From the NCBI GenBank assembly GCA_963971575.1, contig OZ020617.1, positions 42,008,606 to 42,072,605 on the forward strand: a DNA stretch of 64,000 nt, given 5' to 3'. Below, piece by piece: positions 54,481 through 64,000 of the stretch. A program made the translations under genes and the position numbers. The notes under the pieces are model-generated. The model had not been told where the DNA came from. It searched no databases and worked only from the letters and a program-made list of their open reading frames with translations. Source of the DNA: Liopterus haemorrhoidalis (taxonomy: Eukaryota; Arthropoda; Insecta; Coleoptera; Dytiscidae). Each line of letters begins with the position of its first letter. The first letter of the stretch is position 1.

Positions 54481-54879
54481 TCTCTTTTCAAAATGAACAC
54501 CGTTATATAGCTCTTAAATCTCTGAGGCCCTTCGTCAATAGAATGAAGAAAGGTTTCTTGAAAAGATTTTTAATACTGAGGAAGCTTTCAATCGCCAGAA
54601 CGACATGGTGTATGCTATAAGTTCACGACAAGTTTTTGAGAAAGCGTTAAACACAATAGGCCATGAAAATTTGACCCTAAAATTTTGAGGAAAAATATGG
54701 TCACAGGGGTGTGTTTAATGATATGATAAATATGGTCACAGACGTGCGTTTAATAAAATGATAAATAGAAATACACAAAACCAATTTAAACGTGTTTAAA
54801 ATGTGCACGCCACTGGTAACTACCTGACAAAATGATTTATTACTATTAGTCTTTCAGAGATAGAGTATAGAAAACCAAT

Positions 54880-55370
54880 ATACCGGAGTTTATTTCTTCT
54901 GCTGATTAGCCACCCAGCAGCTCTAACCTCAACACCCTAGACCGGTGTTTCTCAACCAAAAACGCACCGCGGACCAGTATAATATATAATTTTCTAACGC
55001 GGACCACTAATAATAATTGTTGGTTCAATTGTTGAGGAAACAAATATAATTAATGTGCTACTAAATATTTTTTTTTATTTGCAGAAAATCACAGAAAGTT
55101 TACAGAAAATAAACAAAATATAAATTATTTCCATACAAAATGTGCATAAAAATTTAAAAAAAAAACTGCAAAAACACATAAAAACTTTCGCGGACCACTA
55201 AATTTTTTCTGGGCACCACTTGTGGTCCGCGGTCCACCTGTTGAGAAACACTGCCCTAGACTACAAATTTTGGTCCGTTTTTCAGGACACAGCTTGCAAG
55301 AAAAGACTCCCTAAATCGCTAGTCTAAAGCGCTCCTTGATGAAAACAGTACAGGGATTTTTCTGGTGAAA
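54880..55370 (+). pseudogene. Tc1/mariner transposase C-terminal relic split by a MITE
   Basis: The plus strand reads SAD, stop, PPSSSNLNTLD before the MITE and YKFWSVFQDTACKKRLPKSL after it. It corresponds to the PPSSPDLNPLDY-x-LWSVLE block. It is a diverged inverted copy of 16410-16690 (shared ttttcttgcaag and aaaatttgtagtcta). Confidence 0.8.
54943..55253. mobile_element. hAT MITE with perfect 8-bp duplication
   Basis: Ends CGGTGTTTCTCAAC and, inverted, CAGTGTTTCTCAAC. CCCTAGAC flanks at 54935-54942 and 55254-55261. Subterminal cgcggaccac/gtggtccgcg blocks. 311 bp. Removing it and one duplicate rejoins the mariner reading NTLD/YKFW. Confidence 0.93.
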
Positions 55371-56681
55371 CCCTTCGTAATTCTATTGACGTATGGCCAC
55401 AGAGACTTAAGCGCTGTTTATCGACCAGATGTGGTCATTTTGAAAACTGATTGGTCATATCAAGTCGCCATTTTCCCTTTATACTTAATAAGTATTGTAA
55501 AACGCGCACAGACATACAGCGTACAATTGGAGCATATTATAAACACAAAACATACAAAAAAGTAATTAATTTTATCAGCTTGAATTCAATTTTTAAAATA
55601 TTCTGTATACATTAATATAATAGGAATGTAATTTCCTTCATTATATGCATTGTGGTTATCTTTATTTATTTTTTAATTCAATTAAAATATTTTAAATGTG
55701 TTTTATAATCAAAAAATTAAAAATTTAAATATAACAAACCTTTTCCATTATTGTACTTTATATAACAATTAATTTAAAAGATTAACACCTAATTATCATA
55801 TATTAATAATAATAATAAACACAATTAAATAAAAAGTTCCTCACTCATTTAACGCTTTGAAGACACAAAACAAATTCTTTACAAATTTTTTCTTACACAA
55901 TAGCGTTAATGTAAATATAATTTAGATTAATTCTTCCACATAATACTATCTAAGATTCCACGTAATTTTAGTCTAAAAGCGAAAGTTTTCACGCTATCAG
56001 GTAAAATATGATAAATGGTTTTTGAGGTTAAGTTTATATACATCTCAAAATTTAACGTCTGCTAACTTTTCGACCAAGTTAGCATAAATAAATAATAATA
56101 TATACGTCTAGACTGACTCTAAATTACAAATAAATATTAGGAAATAAGATAAAATAATCTATCAAGTTAAGTTTGCTGAATTATATCTATATAAATAAAA
56201 CGAGGCAATTTTTCTATTTTTCGTAGAAAAGGTTTCCGAAGAGCGCCAACTAAAATATCTCAACTATTATTTACTTTATATCAAAAATGTATATAAAAAA
56301 TAAATATATAGTCGTCGAGAATCATGTTAACATCGATGGACTCATATCTATTTCATACAATTTTTTGTTTATTAATCTACAATGACGTCAGTGATCTGTT
56401 CACATCACGTACGTCTGTTTGTTATATTTGAATTTATTTACGTAAACGTATGTGTGTTTTTATTTAGGCGCCGCGTCCCCAAAGACAGGGCAGACAGACT
56501 GAAATTGAAAGATATTTCTTTGTCACTCTCCGAATGAATAAAAACGGATTTTGAAAATATTTTAGATTGAATCATATGCTTGTTTTCAATGTCATTAGTA
56601 ACCAAATCCCCGCGGACTTGATCAATTGTACGTCTGTATGAATGGCTGTATTCTTCGAGAAATGGTTGGTTGGCAGGCAAG
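55371..56681. other. Spacer, AT-rich, nothing recognised
   Basis: No domain-bearing ORF and no clear repeat. Confidence 0.4.
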
Positions 56682-57391
56682 AATACTTCTAAGTATTTCA
56701 AATACTGAGATTTTCAGACAACAAATATCAAATAGAAATGCCACGGAGTAAGTATTTGCAAATCCAAATACCAAGAGCATTTATTGAAGTATTTTTGAAT
56801 TTTTCAAATGCTATATTTCAAAATTTCTCCCTCTGCCAACCGCATGAGTTCATATACACAAAACTAATGCAAGTGAAAAATAGCAAATTCCTTCGTAAAA
56901 TGTTTATTATCGTTTTTCTAATTTTCCTAATTCTGCTGTCCTAGATTTTTACTAACTAAATATAACCTAATTACCCTACTTGTTTTTAGGTATACAATAC
57001 TTTATAACCCCCCAAACATTAACCCAATAAAAATAGTGTACTAAACTCTAGTAAATACGATCAATTTAGGTAATTAGGTTAGGTTCAGTTAGTAAAAATC
57101 TAGGACAGTATAATTAAGAAAACAATAATAGATAATAAACATTTTACAAAAGGATTTCTGATCTTTCACTCTCATAAGTTTTTTGTATATAAACTCCTAC
57201 GGTTGGCTGAGGGAGAAAATTTGACATATAGCATTTGAAAAAGTATTTCAATAACTTTCTAGCATTTGAAATATTCAAAAATACTTCAAAAAATGCTCTT
57301 GGTATTTGGATTTGCAAATACTTTCTCCGTGGTATTTCTATTTGATATTTGTTGTCTGAAAATCTCAGTATTTGATATACTTAGAAGTATT
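56682..57391. mobile_element. Snapback element, arms about 300 bp
   Basis: Left arm about 56683-56976 and right arm about 57068-57390 pair from ATACTTCTAAGTAT ends through tcaaatactgagattttcag, ggatttgcaaatactt-type, ctccctctgccaacc and aaaaatctagga blocks. The loop is about 91 bp. No ORF. Both arms include runs of the ATTTCAAATA(C/T) motif. Confidence 0.85.
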
Positions 57392-57905
57392 TAGAAAATA
57401 TTCTAGTATTTCAAATATGTATTTTACCAGTATTTCATATATTTTCCTATTACTTGAAATATTTTCTGATATTTCAAATATTTCTTTAGTAGTAGTATTT
57501 ATTTATTTTTTGCCTGACGGCTTTAAAATCTACATTTTCATTTATATTTATATTAATATTAATAAAAATAATAGTAATAATAATAATAATAACAAGTGTG
57601 TTCAGTTTAACATAACATATTTCTTTAGTATTTCAAATAATTCCCCAGTTTTTAAAATATTTCCCTATTATTTCAAATATTTCCCTAGTACATATTTCAA
57701 AGATTTTCTTATCATTTCAAATATTTCCTGGTATTTAAAATATTTCCTAGCATTTCAAACAACTCTTTTTCTCGTATTTCAAATTCATTTAAATTATTTC
57801 AAATACTTTTTAAAAGTCTTTTTATCATTGATGAATAATAGTACTTGCTTTTTCAAATACTCTGATCGGTATTTGGTATTTGAAATAATTTTACAGAGTA
57901 TTTAG
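57392..57905. repeat. Degenerate satellite of AGTATTTCAAATATTTCC units
   Basis: About 25 imperfect units of 17-24 bp, core TATTTCAAATATTTCC, interrupted at about 57490-57610 by an A/T-rich (aat)n-type patch. The core matches the terminal motif of the adjacent snapback element. The long open frame across it (57372-57905) simply translates the repeat into Phe/Ile/Tyr/Ser. Confidence 0.85.
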
Positions 57906-58079
57906 CACAGCTATGTTGGATAGTTGGATAGTCTCTTTGAGCCTAGCCCAATTATTTGACTTCTTCATATAGGCTCTAAAGGTGTTGGCCTCAAGAACTC
58001 ACCTTCAAGCACTTCTATCTTTTGATAGTTTATTGACTTGATTATTTGACAAGAAGAGGGTAGATTTTTGCAAAAAATG

Positions 58080-58184
58080 ATCAAATGGTGGCATTGATAT
58101 CAAAAGCTTAAATATGAAGATTGTTAAAATTTCGTTTAACCAAATTCGCTTTATACGTATCAATAGACCGACAGGTAGACAGAC

Positions 58185-58225
<41 letters not shown>

Positions 58226-58350
58226 TGCTTAAAATATTCAAAACGTTATGCAGAGACCTCAATTCATGGACATGCATCGAAATCTCAAAACGTCAAAATC
58301 AATATGATCACAATACCTCCCTTATACATGTAGCGGTCGGTAAAAACGAG
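58080..58350 (+). repeat. (CAGA)n-bearing dispersed repeat, copy 3
   Basis: gcattgatatcaaaagctta, a CAGA tract of about 50 bp (58175-58225), cctcaattcatggacatgca, tacctccctta and gcggtcggtaaaaacgag in the same order as at 31826-32110. Confidence 0.82.
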
Positions 58351-59635
58351 TAAAAAGCTTTAATATACATTATTTAAATATATTTTATAATAAACTTTTA
58401 TTGGCTATTCTGTACTATAGTCTCAGATGTACATATATGTATATAATGTTACCGATATTAACGGTGTAGGAATAACTTCTATGTTTCTAAATGAAAAACT
58501 TTCGAGCAAATAACACAATTTCTTTATCGGAACATTTCAACTATAGAATAGACAATAAAGAATAGATAAAACAGTAGAATATATGAGTTAATTGGACAAA
58601 TTACTAAAAGTCATTAACAACTATCTCCATTATTGTCTTTTGAAGTGTTTCTGAACCACTGTAAAATGTCTAAAAACTTTAAAAGCTCTTACGACGTGGA
58701 AACTAATCTGGTTTTCGGTTTCTTATCTGGCACACAAAGATGAGCCACTTTAGTGGTTTGGCGACGCACAACAAACAGTTTAACCGACAGCAGGGACACC
58801 ACAACTTTTAAAGACAACAGATTAAAATATATGTCAGAAGATCTGTTACTTAAAGTCTAAGAAAATCGTTTATTTAAAGAATGTCGCATATATGAAAATA
58901 AGTTTAAACTCTCGCTTATGGAAGTTCGGATGAAAGTTAAATTAAAGAAAATCCTACAAATTATTATTAACTATTGAGATTCATCGGTATAAAGTACATG
59001 TTTCCACTCTTCTATGTTCGATGCTATTGTGTTCATCGAAGTTATTTTGGTCTGTACCCCTACGAAGTAACGATTTTGTTTCAGCAACTCGACCATAAAG
59101 ATCTGCTTCTTGCAAGCACATTATTAAGGCAAAAAACACAAAAAATGCGTTTTTTGCCAAAAACATAATCTGATCAAAAATTCCTGTTGTACTATTCCGG
59201 TTCACACCAATGTACATTACTTAGAATTTTTTCAGATTTTTAGTTTAAACCATCTGGGCTACAGGGTGTGGGACAAAAACTTTTTTGCACAATTTTGGCA
59301 AAAATCGCTTCAAAATAATTTATTTTGCAAAAATAAAAATCTGATCGTTAATCCTCGTACTAAGGGCTTTCATTTGATACCCTACTCAGAATTATAAAAA
59401 AAAATATATTTTTTTTTTTCGATGAGCACATATTTTTTTTTGGGGGATATGTTCTTTAGATGTTTTAGTATTTTTACTATGTGCGGATCAAAGAGATGAA
59501 TAAGTATGCAAATTTCAACTCTCTACGTTTAGTCGTTTGGCTACAATTTTTACCGAACAGACAGACAGACGACAAAATGACGGTATAAGGGTTTTTTGGT
59601 CATACCTACAAAACCCTAAAAAGTTATTATAAATA
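58351..59635. other. Spacer with dispersed A/T-rich repeats
   Basis: 59160-59330 shares blocks with 48885-48940. An accgaacagacagacagacg tract lies near 59545. No gene. Confidence 0.4.
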
Positions 59636-60416
59636 CATTGGCATCTCGACATACGAACTTTTCGAGGCACGAACTTATTTAATGCTCATTTTGACCTCGA
59701 GATACTAACCGTAATGTTTAGTTTGTAATGTAATGTTTAAATTTTGTTTTCAAATGAACTAAAGCCTGTTTTACATTTTAAAAAACCTTTTTAAACTTTT
59801 TTTCACTATTACTAGAAGTAGGCTGCTAACAGGCTACTAATACGGGCAACAAATCATAAACTCCTGAACCACAAAACCTCAAGAAAATTGTTTTTGATAA
59901 TTTAATGGTACTAATAAAATGATACTAATCATGTAAAACCAAAATTTCAGAAATAAAAATTAATATGTATAGGCTCCACACGTTTAAGCGGAACTAAATG
60001 GAATTTTATTTTTTGTAAGTTGTCACGAGCTCAGTTTTTAATGATTGAAGAGGGCTTTTACTAAATAAAATGATCAAAAGTCTCATTTAATCAATAAAAT
60101 GTACTAGTTTTCAAAATCTAGTTCCGCTTAAACAAAAGAAACAGGCTATATGCAATGTTATAAATAATATGAAGGTATAAATAATGCATATATATAGTGT
60201 AAAAATGCTCCTCACTCCTTCTCCATTTCTTTGCATTTTTTTCATTTAGTTGAGAATATTTTTTTCGTAGTTTGGATTTTTTTATTTTTTTTATTTTGGA
60301 ATCTGGGAAAGGATTAATTGATTTACCATAAGACATAATGTGTTTCGAGATACATACTTTTCAAGATACGAACCGCTGTCAGGAACGAATTAAGTTCGTA
60401 AATCGAGGTATCACTG
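59636..60416. mobile_element. pogo-type non-autonomous element
   Basis: TA at 59634-59635 and 60417-60418. Ends CATTGGCATCTCGACATACG and, inverted, CAGTGATACCTCGATTTACG, followed on both sides by more tcgag/atacgaac repeats. 781 bp. A nested inverted pair, GTTTAAGCGGAACTA-type, lies at about 59981 and 60118. No transposase fragment recognised. Confidence 0.78.
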
Positions 60417-60418
60417 TA

Positions 60419-62125
60419 CTCTAAACAATTTTTATTACGTTTATAATCCTTTCTTACACGAACACAGATTTGTACCACAGAAATGTGATATTGAAGGTTT
60501 CAATATCTGTAATATATGTACTATATGTAATATGCACCACTCACTCTACGTCATATTGCATATTATTGGTAACAAATTTGCAATATGGCCCTTTGTACCA
60601 TTTGAAACTCAATTTGGGATGAAAACTTGATATTGTGTAAAGTATAAGGAAACTCACGTATTCATTAGAATTTATTATAAATTTAAAAAACATAATCCGC
60701 TAAAACGTTTAACCCGTATTTCAATAAGGTTAACCGAAATTCTGGAAACTGGTTAAGTTTTAACCAATATAAAGTTTGCAGTCCTGATTAATAGTCCATG
60801 AAATGGTACCGGATCTGTCGAAAATTTTGAAATTTCATTGATGAATTAAGCTAATATTTCGTTAGTTCAAGGAAATCACACTTAAATAAACTTGTACAAT
60901 TTTGCAAAAAAAAAGGCAGTTTGCAGAGAAATGCGAACGATTTAACGGATGTCATCATTGCGATCATGATTTTATCTTTTTCTAATTTCGAGTTTATCTG
61001 ATTGATAAACCATGTTCTTAAACAAAAAACTGACCTAAATAACATTAATTCTAAAACTAGAGTTACAAAATGTAAGAATAATTATTGAAGAAGGCACAAA
61101 CTAGGTTAAATATTTGCAACAATTGTTTTCATAAAATAAGAAATTAACAGAGCTATTAAAGACATCTAAAAATAGACATAATTAGGTCATAAAACCATAT
61201 GTTGACATACGAGAAGTCACATTACTAAAAACAAAAAGTTACATTATTAAAATGAACCATTAGTGACATTTATAAATGAAAAATAATATTTGTCCAGTTG
61301 CAAATATAGAGCTAAGTGTACCTAGATGTCGCTCTGTTGCTCTAAGCTGGATTCAAGATAAATATAATTTTACTATATAAATATTTAAGTATAAAATGCA
61401 AAAATGTCACTAACTCGTCTCTTTTACTCTTGTACTCGAGATAAAAAGAAGAATTAACTAAAAGGGATTTAGGTATGCACAACAGAAGCGTCTCTAAAGC
61501 GCTCAATAATGATAATAATAATAATTTGAACAAGTTTGTATATGTGTATAAATATTAAATTGTGTTTTGAAGGTTTAAATATTAAATAATGACACTGGAG
61601 CTTTCCTTCAATTGCTGTATTTGTATTAATACTGGATGTAGCATTTCGATCTGCAAGGCAGCCCTCATTAGCAGCAAGTGAACAAATATTTAACGGTTAC
61701 ATTGTTGTTTAAGCGTCCGTTCTATTCTATCTCTAGAACTTGTTCTATTTCCAAAACAAATTAATAAATATTTTTGTTAATAAATTGTTCAATTTATTGT
61801 TGTAATTTGAACACTTTACACACATCAATAAATTGAAGGTGAACTTTATCAATTAATTGATCAATAAATTGAATTGTGTAAAACCCACTTTAGTTGCTTG
61901 AATAAAAATGTTTTCTTCGCAGGTCGCGCGTCTTATATAGCGTTAAAACGGTCTATATATCTCTAGAACTTTCGGATAACTCAATGTTCAAAGTTCGCTG
62001 TCCGTTTCAAGGCTACTGTATTCTTTCGCAGGGACGTATTCATAACATACTTGGGAACATATATGAGATAGGTGAATTTTCAGCTGCTATAATTGCTTGG
62101 GGATTTAAAATATTTACTAAATTTT
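60419..62125. other. Spacer, nothing recognised
   Basis: AT-rich. caataaattgaa-type words recur at 61785-61875 in both orientations, suggesting a small decayed TIR element. Confidence 0.4.
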
Positions 62126-62673
62126 GCCACTTCTGCAGAATAGATGCTGCAAAACAAATTCATAACAAAATATTTAAATTTATTCAACCGATAAGTAATT
62201 GTAAATGTCGATAATTCACCACATTGAAAATATTTTATTAATAACAATAAAATATAAGTGGTTCGTTATAAATTAAATTTTTATATGTATCGCGTTTATT
62301 TGAAAGTAAAGGGATATTTATTCTCGCCGGTCAGCGCTGGATAGCCGGATCCTATAGGCGCCGGACATAATCTTTCTACGTATTAATATGCGCTGACCAG
62401 CAAGAATAAATATCGCCTTACTTTCAATTGTACCCTGACACGTAGAAAGCTTGTCAGTATTGCACAAGCTGCATGCTGCTATTAGTAAACAATAATCTTT
62501 GAAACACTTTTCTGAAATTTATTTAATTTGTATCGAGCTATTTATATTTCATAGATATTAATAAAATTTCTTTGCTGTAGCGAATTAACAATATTTACAA
62601 TTACTTCTTGGTAGAATAAGTTTAAATATTTTGTTATGAATTTGTTTTACAACATCGAGTCTGCAGAAATGAC
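62126..62673. repeat. Inverted-repeat element with an inner hairpin
   Basis: Outer arms of about 115 bp (62126-62240 and 62560-62673) share aaacaaattcataacaaaat and agtaattgtaaat blocks. A second, inner pair (62299-62337 and 62390-62427) shares ttgaaagtaa, gatatttattct and ggtcagcgc. The loop word cggacataatctttctacgt has a relative at 63421-63440. Confidence 0.75.
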
Positions 62674-62744
62674 AAGTTTTATTGGGTATATAACACACCA
62701 AGCAGGTATATAAAATTTTGCCCTACAGGCCCAGTTGGCTTGAT

Positions 62745-63250
62745 TTAAAATTTTCCTTCATCCTTTTTTATCCTTTGTTTTCTCCTTCCATTTGCTGATG
62801 TTGCATTATTTTATGTCCTTTAAAACTTCTGCCTTCTATCTCGTCCTTGGCCTACCTTGTCTCATTTTGCCTCCTATGGTATTTTCTAATATCTTCTTTG
62901 GTGTTCTATTACTGTCCATTCACATTATTATCCTTTACTTTTCACTATTCCTACTATGTTCGGCTCTTTATATAGCTCTTGTAATTCTCTATTTGTCCGC
63001 CTCTCCCATCCGTTCCCTTTTTCCGAGTCTTTTTTCCCCCAAATATTTTTCTGAAGACCTTTCTTTCTCATACTTTTATCCTTACTAGTTTTTTTGTACT
63101 CAGCGTCTATATCTCAATTGCGTACAGTACTATCGGTTTTATTATTGTTTTATAAATTCTTATTTTTAACCTTTTGGTTACGCTTTTGTTATACAAAAAT
63201 TTTCTCAAGACAAATAAGCTACGATTAGCTGACATAATCTTTCTTTGTAT
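62745..63250 (-). pseudogene. RTE-like LINE ORF2 C-terminal relic
   Basis: The minus strand reads LRIYKTIIKPIVLYAIEI, KEVFRKIFGGKKDSEKGN, RELQELYKEPNIVGIVKSKR, then MRQGRPRTR and WKEKTKDKKG. It matches LRLYKTxIRPVVLYGxETW...RKIFGP...ELYxLYKEPDIVxxIKSKRLxWxGH...GRPRxRW. Stops and frame changes throughout. Confidence 0.8.
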
Positions 63251-63469
63251 TTCCATCAGGCTGTTTCCAAGCAGGTATAATAACATTAATACTAAACCAG
63301 GTCATTTTTTAATAAAGAAATTTTAGTAAACTGACACCAGTAAAAATCTTTCTACATGTACACTAACCAGCATCAACAAGCATCGAGAATAGGCGCCGAT
63401 AGACACATGATTCTTGGTGCCGGAAACGATCTTTCTACGTGTTCGTACCCTTAGACCTACTCTGCCATA

Positions 63470-64000
63470 CCAGGTCTACAAGTATGAAATGCGGATTGTT
63501 TTCAAACTTGCCGCGCAAACAGACTGTATAGTTCAAAGTTTCAACACATAAGGCGTTTTGTTTAGTTATCATTAAGTGTCAAATGCGTATAGGTTATAAT
63601 TTGAAAAGTGATCATATAGTTTTGTTTTACTGTGTTAAAAATGTCAAATTTTGTGCCAAATAAAGAGCATTCGCGGACAGTACTACTGTTTTGTTTTCAT
63701 TTGAAAAAAACTGCTGCTGAATTGAATTAGTGAATATGCTCCATCTCAAGATACGTGTGAACGATGGTTTCGGCGTTTCAAAAGTGGTGACTTTGATCTT
63801 ACAGACAAAGAACATGGAAAACCTCCAAAAGAATATGAAGATACAAAATTGGAAACATTGCTACAGGAAGACGATAGTCAATTACAAAAACAACTATCAG
63901 AGCAGTTAGGCGTTAGTCAACAAGCTGTTTCCAATCGCCTACGAGAGATGGGTAAGATCCAGAAAGTCGGCAGATGGGTTCCACGTGCATTGAATGAGAG
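63470..64000 (+). pseudogene. mariner 5' half with TIR, continues beyond window
   Basis: After TA (63468-63469) the TIR reads CCAGGTCTACAAGTATGAAA, a known mariner-type end. ATG at 63641 opens MSNFVPNKEHSRTVLLFCFH, KKTAAELN, a stop, then in frame again SQDTCERWFRRFKSGDFDLT, LQKQLSEQLGVSQQAVSNRL and REMGKIQKVGRWVPRALNE to the window edge. These are the two helix-turn-helix parts and the WVPHEL linker of mariner DD34D transposases. A short deletion after AAEL removes the usual R-x-L-x-EAYGE stretch and brings in a stop, so this copy is inactive unless rescued elsewhere. Confidence 0.88.

Noticed and set aside
57372..57905. 177-codon open frame
   Set aside because: It translates the AGTATTTCAAATATTTCC array; composition is repeat-driven with no domain.

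Overview
The window is AT-rich nuclear DNA of an insect, or at least an arthropod. The evidence is a host gene split by GT-AG introns and dense animal-type transposons: mariner/Tc1, pogo/Tigger, piggyBac, hAT, copia, CR1- and RTE-like LINEs, a Penelope relic and tRNA-derived SINEs. The copia element carries a primer site for the internal part of initiator tRNA-Met, as Drosophila copia does. The order cannot be fixed from the sequence. There are no bacterial operons, rRNA genes or CRISPR arrays.

Host gene. Two minus-strand exons are supported: an internal exon at 32972-33137 and the last coding exon at 14656-15345. They are separated by a 17.6-kb intron filled with transposons. The joined 284 residues look like the cytoplasmic tail of a receptor-like membrane protein (basic start, YEDLSD/NPVYEELSD, acidic stretch, PPPPY). 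Upstream exons lie outside what I can see, and I do not recognise the gene.

1-9 kb. Minus-strand CR1-superfamily LINE with an SGNH-type ORF1 (1-3130); a CRE plus four 30-bp repeats carrying inverted CCAAT boxes (about 4.4 kb); a LINE relic (5200-7320) split by a piggyBac relic, a hAT MITE and a pogo relic; then a hAT-like element holding a solo LTR, with a fresh SINE at its right edge.

10-14 kb. Hairpins and MITEs, with no genes recognised.

15-33 kb (the intron). Relics of mariner, RTE-like LINE, Tigger and an RNase H-bearing LINE. The youngest insertion is a copia element at 21438-25865 with identical 199-bp LTRs and a perfect CTAGT duplication. It is broken by one frameshift and sits inside an older IS630/Tc1 relic. 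Further mariner and pogo relics follow.

33-64 kb. LINE tails, a mariner carrying a 78-bp perfect hairpin and a SINE, a CpG-rich MITE, three hAT MITEs with 8-bp duplications, a full-length dead mariner (45662-46874), a large inverted repeat (47.1-47.5 kb), a GIY-YIG Penelope relic inside a TTAA-flanked element, palindromic MITEs, a snapback element next to a satellite made of its own terminal motif, (CAGA)n elements, and a mariner 5' half running off the right edge.

Functionally the window is one host gene plus layers of mobile DNA. Nesting gives a relative order: LINE relics first, then DNA transposons, then copia and the SINE at 8829 as the most recent visible events. No transposase or reverse transcriptase gene here is intact.
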